The position numbers were made by a program, and so were the translations under genes. Under the pieces are notes generated by a model. It worked only from the letters and a program-made list of their open reading frames with translations. It searched no databases and was not told the origin of the DNA. DNA of 64,000 nucleotides from Desulforhopalus sp. (GTDB lineage Bacteria > Desulfobacterota > Desulfobulbia > Desulfobulbales > Desulfocapsaceae), in assembly GCA_030247675.1 (NCBI GenBank), contig JAOTRX010000005.1:62001-126000 (forward strand), in the 5' to 3' direction. Below are positions 60,539-64,000 of this stretch, piece after piece (the stretch's first letter is position 1; the number at the start of each line of letters is the position of its first letter).

Positions 60539-62338
60539 TTACTTTTTCACCCACCATGTCATAAGCAATTGAAACGGATCATAATAAAGTGGCAATTGTG
60601 GTGGGGTAGAAAATTTATTGTGATAACTTAGGCGATGCTCTGGGAGGTACCAGTTCGGTACAAGATAGTAGCCATACCAAAGAACCCGATCAAGCGCCCG
60701 ACAAGCTGCTACTAATTCTTCCTTGGTTGTGGCATAAATAATTTTATCGACGAGGCCATCCACTGCAGGAGATTTAATTCCCGCATAATTATGCGACCCC
60801 TTCCGGTCAGCCGAAGATGAATGCCAATAATTTCGTTGTTCATTTCCAGGTGATTGAGACTGGCCATAACTTGTTACAATAACATCAAAATCGAAACTCT
60901 TTAATCGTTCAGCATATAGGGCCGGGTCAATCGTTCGATATTCAGCACGGATTCCGAGTTTTTCGAGATTTTTCGCATAAGCTGCCATCACTCTTTCAAA
61001 GGCTGGTGAGACGAGGAGGATATCAAAGATAAATTTCTGACCGTTGCTATTTACAAGAGTCCCTTCTTTTATTCGCCAACCAGCTTCTTCAAGAATCTTT
61101 TTTGCTTCTAAAAGATTCTTGCGCATACCATCCTGTTCAGTAGCAGCTGGAGGAGAAAGGGGTTGAGTAAAAACCTCACTGGGGATAACCGCCCGATAGG
61201 GTTCGAGGTACCGAAGCTCCAATTCTTCTGGCAGCCCTTTCGCAGCTAAGAAAGAATTGCTGAAAAACGAGTTGCTTCGGGTGTATTGATCATGGAAAAG
61301 TGATTTATTAATCCATTCGAAATCAAGTGCCAGACCCAAGGCTTTACGGACTCTAACATCCTGAAAAAGCTCTTTTCTTGTATTAAAAAGAAATCCTTGA
61401 ATGCCGGCGTTGTTTTGGTGAGGAAAGGTTTTTTTTATAATTGCGCCATCAGTGAATTTCTTGCCATCCATATCGCGCGCCCATTGCTTGGCAATATTGA
61501 TGGAAATAAAATCAAACTCTCCCGCTTTAAAAGCCTCTAAGGCAACTGTTTGGTCTTTGTAGTATTTAACGATGATTTCATCAAAATTATCCATCCCTTG
61601 CCGAACCGGATGATCCTGCGCCCAATACTGAGGATTTCTTTTGTAGGTTATGGTCTTGCCAATATTGATTTTATCGACGATGTACGGGCCGGAGGCAACT
61701 GGGGCAACAAGTTCCTGTTTTTCTGCTTGATCTTCAAAACCATGTTTCTCAAAAAATCTCTTTGACATAATTCGCAACTGCCCAGCAATCATATGTAGCT
61801 CTCGATTGGCTTTTTTAAACTTCATGCGAATCTTGTTGGCATCGATAATCTCCGAACCTTCAATATCTTGATAATAATAATTAAAAGACGGGTGAGCGCG
61901 ATCACTCTTAAGAATTGCGAGGGTAAAGGCAACGTCTTCAGCGGTAACCGGCTGACCATCGGAGAATTTTGCTCGTTGATCGAGAGTGAAGGTCACCGAT
62001 TTTTTGTCATCGGCAACCTCTATATCAGAAGCGATCAGGCCGTACTGTGAAAAAGGCTCGTCAAGGCTAGCCACGGCGAGGGGTTCATAAACTAATGACT
62101 CCAATCCCATGGGTGCCTCACCTTTCAGGGTGAAGGGGTTCATTTTATCATAGCTGCCTATATCATGCAAAACGAGGGTGCCGCCCTTCGTTGCATCAGG
62201 TGAGGTATAGGCAAATCGGCTAAAGCCTTTGGCATATTTAACCTGACCGTCAAGAGATACACCGTGTGTACCAAAGCAATTTGTTGCAAAGTAAAGACCA
62301 GCAACAAGAATGAACGTGAAGGTTTTAAAGATCGGCAT
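60539..62338 (-). CDS. yejA: YejA-like periplasmic solute-binding protein (family 5)
   Basis: A 599-residue extracellular binding protein of the SBP_bac_5 group. An N-terminal hydrophobic segment (FTFILVAGLYFATNCFG) reads as a signal peptide. YejA marks include FAYTSPDATKGGTLVLHDIGSYDKMNPFTLKG, then VYEPLAVASLDEPFSQYGLIASD, and RKALGLALDFEWINKSLFHDQYTRSNSFF. E. coli YejA binds oligopeptides (and takes up microcin C) through YejBEF. The ATG at 62338 fits a signal peptide better than the TTG three codons upstream. The permease genes should follow, but the next gene on this strand is csp, so it may be an orphan. Confidence 0.88.
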   Translation of the reverse strand: MPIFKTFTFILVAGLYFATNCFGTHGVSLDGQVKYAKGFSRFAYTSPDATKGGTLVLHDIGSYDKMNPFTLKGEAPMGLESLVYEPLAVASLDEPFSQYGLIASDIEVADDKKSVTFTLDQRAKFSDGQPVTAEDVAFTLAILKSDRAHPSFNYYYQDIEGSEIIDANKIRMKFKKANRELHMIAGQLRIMSKRFFEKHGFEDQAEKQELVAPVASGPYIVDKINIGKTITYKRNPQYWAQDHPVRQGMDNFDEIIVKYYKDQTVALEAFKAGEFDFISINIAKQWARDMDGKKFTDGAIIKKTFPHQNNAGIQGFLFNTRKELFQDVRVRKALGLALDFEWINKSLFHDQYTRSNSFFSNSFLAAKGLPEELELRYLEPYRAVIPSEVFTQPLSPPAATEQDGMRKNLLEAKKILEEAGWRIKEGTLVNSNGQKFIFDILLVSPAFERVMAAYAKNLEKLGIRAEYRTIDPALYAERLKSFDFDVIVTSYGQSQSPGNEQRNYWHSSSADRKGSHNYAGIKSPAVDGLVDKIIYATTKEELVAACRALDRVLWYGYYLVPNWYLPEHRLSYHNKFSTPPQLPLYYDPFQLLMTWWVKK

Positions 62339-62552
62339 AATTAGCAACTCTACAGGAAATAATTCATAAAGCTTGGGAGGTTATTGAAACACTCGTGGCG
62401 CCGGCTTCCTACAATATCCTGGCGAGAATACCATTTATTGTGTACTGTGTCACACTCTCCAGCCTGACTCAATGAGATTTATTCGATACCGCGCCATGAA
62501 ACCCGGACAGTATTGAAACGCTCAACTCCTTTTACATACCGGAGCACACACA

Positions 62553-63854
62553 ATGGGAAAAACAATAGCTGAAAAGATTTTTGCGACACATCTCCGTGAC
62601 CAACCTACCCCGGAGAACATGATTCTAAATCTGGACGTGGTGATGTGTCACGAAATCACTACTCCTATCGCCATTATGGATTTGGTTGAGAAAGGCATGG
62701 ATCATGTCTTTGACAGTAGCAAAATCAAGGCAGTCATCGACCACGTTACTCCCGCCAAAGATTCCAAAACCGCAACTCAGGGCAAAATTATGCGTGATTG
62801 GGCAAAAAGGCACCAAATTAAAGACTTTTTTGATATTGGCGAAAATGGAGTATGCCACGCGCTGTTTCCGGAAAAAGGTTTTGTCCGACCGGGTTACACT
62901 GTCATTATGGGAGATTCGCATACGTGCACTCATGGCGCCTTCGGAGCCTTTGCGGCAGGAGTCGGAACAACTGATCTGGAGGTAGGCATTTATAAGGGTG
63001 TGTGTTCCTTCCGGGCCCCAAAAACCCTGCGTATTAATATTACTGGCTCCTTACAACCAATGGTCGCTGCCAAAGATGTTATCCTGGCGATCATTAGAAA
63101 AATCTCGGTTAATGGAGCAACGGACAAGGTCATCGAATTTGTCGGGCCGGTGGTCGATACATTTAACATGTCCGAACGAATGACTCTCTGCAATATGGCT
63201 GTCGAGGCAGGTGCTACCTGCGGTATCTGTATGCCAGACCGGACTACCGCTGAATTCCTCTGGCCGTTTATTAAAGGTGAGTATCCCTCTCTCGATGCAG
63301 TCGTTGAGGAATATAAAGGCTGGCATTCCGACCCTGATGCGGAGTATGCAGCCTTGCTTAATATCGATGTCAGCGCTCTCGTTCCTCAAGTTACCTTTGC
63401 TTACAAGCCTGATCAGGTGAAAGACATTAACGAGATGGCCGGAACGCACATTGACCAGATTTATATCGGCTCCTGTACCAATGGCCGGATTGAGGACCTC
63501 AGAGATGCGGCAAAAATTCTGAAAGGACGAAAACTGGCTTCGGGAGTGCGAGGAATCGTTACCCCAGCCACACCATTGATCTACAGCATGGCACTTGACG
63601 AGGGTATTATAAAAATCTTCATGGATGCCGGGTTTTGCGTTCTCAATCCGACCTGTGGTGCATGCCTTGGCATGAGTGCCGGAGTCCTTGCGACAGGTGA
63701 AGTGTGTGCCTCAACCACCAATCGAAACTTCAACGGAAGGATGGGAAAAGGTGGAATGGTACATCTTATGAGTCCCTTCTCGGCTGCGGCTGCTGCGATA
63801 ACCGGAGTCATAACCGATCCGCGCGATTTTCAAGAGTCGTTAGGAAATAACTAG
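62553..63854 (+). CDS. leuC: 3-isopropylmalate dehydratase large subunit, LeuC-type
   Basis: An aconitase-family [4Fe-4S] dehydratase subunit for leucine synthesis. It is 433 residues, shorter than E. coli LeuC (466), like the archaeal-type LeuC/homoaconitase large subunits. The cluster cysteines are in GSCTNGR and PTCGACLG. Further marks are VMCHEITTPIA, MGDSHTCTHGAFGAFAAGVGTTD and NRNFNGRMG. The substrate could also be a related 2-hydroxyacid. GGAG lies nine bases before the ATG. The small subunit should follow downstream outside the window. Confidence 0.93.
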   Translation: MGKTIAEKIFATHLRDQPTPENMILNLDVVMCHEITTPIAIMDLVEKGMDHVFDSSKIKAVIDHVTPAKDSKTATQGKIMRDWAKRHQIKDFFDIGENGVCHALFPEKGFVRPGYTVIMGDSHTCTHGAFGAFAAGVGTTDLEVGIYKGVCSFRAPKTLRINITGSLQPMVAAKDVILAIIRKISVNGATDKVIEFVGPVVDTFNMSERMTLCNMAVEAGATCGICMPDRTTAEFLWPFIKGEYPSLDAVVEEYKGWHSDPDAEYAALLNIDVSALVPQVTFAYKPDQVKDINEMAGTHIDQIYIGSCTNGRIEDLRDAAKILKGRKLASGVRGIVTPATPLIYSMALDEGIIKIFMDAGFCVLNPTCGACLGMSAGVLATGEVCASTTNRNFNGRMGKGGMVHLMSPFSAAAAAITGVITDPRDFQESLGNN

Positions 63855-63883
63855 ACCATTTATAATACTGCCTTACGGCTCCA

Positions 63884-63920
63884 CATGCCGTTCCAGGCAT
63901 GCTTTTGGCCTTGTTATTTT
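63884..63920 (+). terminator. Possible terminator after leuC
   Basis: CATGCC and GGCATG form a six-base stem with a six-base loop, followed by CTTTTGG and a T-rich tail near 63916. The stem is short, so this is a weak prediction. Confidence 0.45.
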
Positions 63921-63934
63921 TCTTTCAACGGGTT

Positions 63935-64000
63935 AGCTGACTACAGCAGCTTGTCTGTGCAAACGAAACTTATGCCCTTGCGGTACAAGAACTAATTATA
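63935..64000 (+). repeat. Dispersed intergenic repeat, copy D (cut by window end)
   Basis: CAGCAGCTTGTCTGTGC precedes the core AAACGAAACTTATGCCC and CTTGCGG, matching copy A almost exactly. It lies downstream of leuC on the plus strand and faces whatever gene starts after the window. Confidence 0.8.

Noticed and set aside
1..64000. CRISPR array or transposon
   Set aside because: No regularly spaced direct repeats and no transposase-like protein are visible anywhere in the window.

Overview
The window reads as a gene-dense stretch of chromosome from a Gram-negative anaerobe of the Desulfobacterota, most likely the order Desulfobulbales. This placement is inferred from gene content and protein style: a b558-type succinate dehydrogenase/fumarate reductase cytochrome, a short LeuC, DUF4911 next to miaB, a Bacteroidetes-like topoisomerase IV pair, full lipid A genes and a late cobalamin cluster. 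There is no 16S or other decisive marker. I see no prophage, insertion sequence or CRISPR array. Only one RNA gene is evident, a tRNA-His.

Layout. 0-6.5 kb: the 5' part of sdhC (minus), a divergent phosphatase/DUF445 pair, then a minus-strand group serC - radical SAM - rlmN, and trmL. 6.5-13.2 kb: plus-strand HhH protein, miaA, recJ, then purB, DUF4911 and miaB. 13.2-17.9 kb (minus): parC, parE, a small Cys-rich protein and cutA. 17.9-25.2 kb: coaX, an LD-carboxypeptidase and an SH3 protein, convergent with a 997-residue helicase-exonuclease fusion, then a PheA-TyrA fusion. 25.3-32.3 kb: a zinc-ribbon protein, tRNA-His, a hydrolase and dCMP deaminase, then minus-strand genes of unknown function, comM and trmN6. 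32.6-43.3 kb: queD, a UDP-HexNAc dehydrogenase, a MoeA-like protein and a cell-envelope region (lpxB, a Gfo/Idh dehydrogenase, lpxK, lpxC, a KdnA-like aminotransferase) with yjbQ, a SleB-like hydrolase and panC. 43.3-46 kb: a TPR membrane protein, xseA, ndk. 46-52.8 kb: a six-gene minus-strand cobalamin group (cobC, cobU, cobT, cobS, a CobD-CobQ fusion, cbiB) covering amidation, aminopropanol attachment and nucleotide-loop assembly. 52.9-56.5 kb: a plus-strand signalling set (PAS histidine kinase, receiver-PP2C phosphatase, STAS protein). 56.5-64 kb: a Sel1 protein and a YcaO-TPR protein, tsaE, a cold shock protein, a YejA-like binding protein and leuC.

The most unusual features are three gene fusions (CobD-CobQ, PheA-TyrA, MrfA helicase with a DEDD exonuclease), the YcaO-TPR/Sel1 pair, the kinase-phosphatase-STAS module, and a dispersed intergenic repeat of about 60 bp. 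Each repeat copy contains one or two small hairpins around a conserved core. Three copies lie 33-63 bp upstream of start codons in the same orientation as the gene, one is cut by the window end behind leuC, and one is degenerate.
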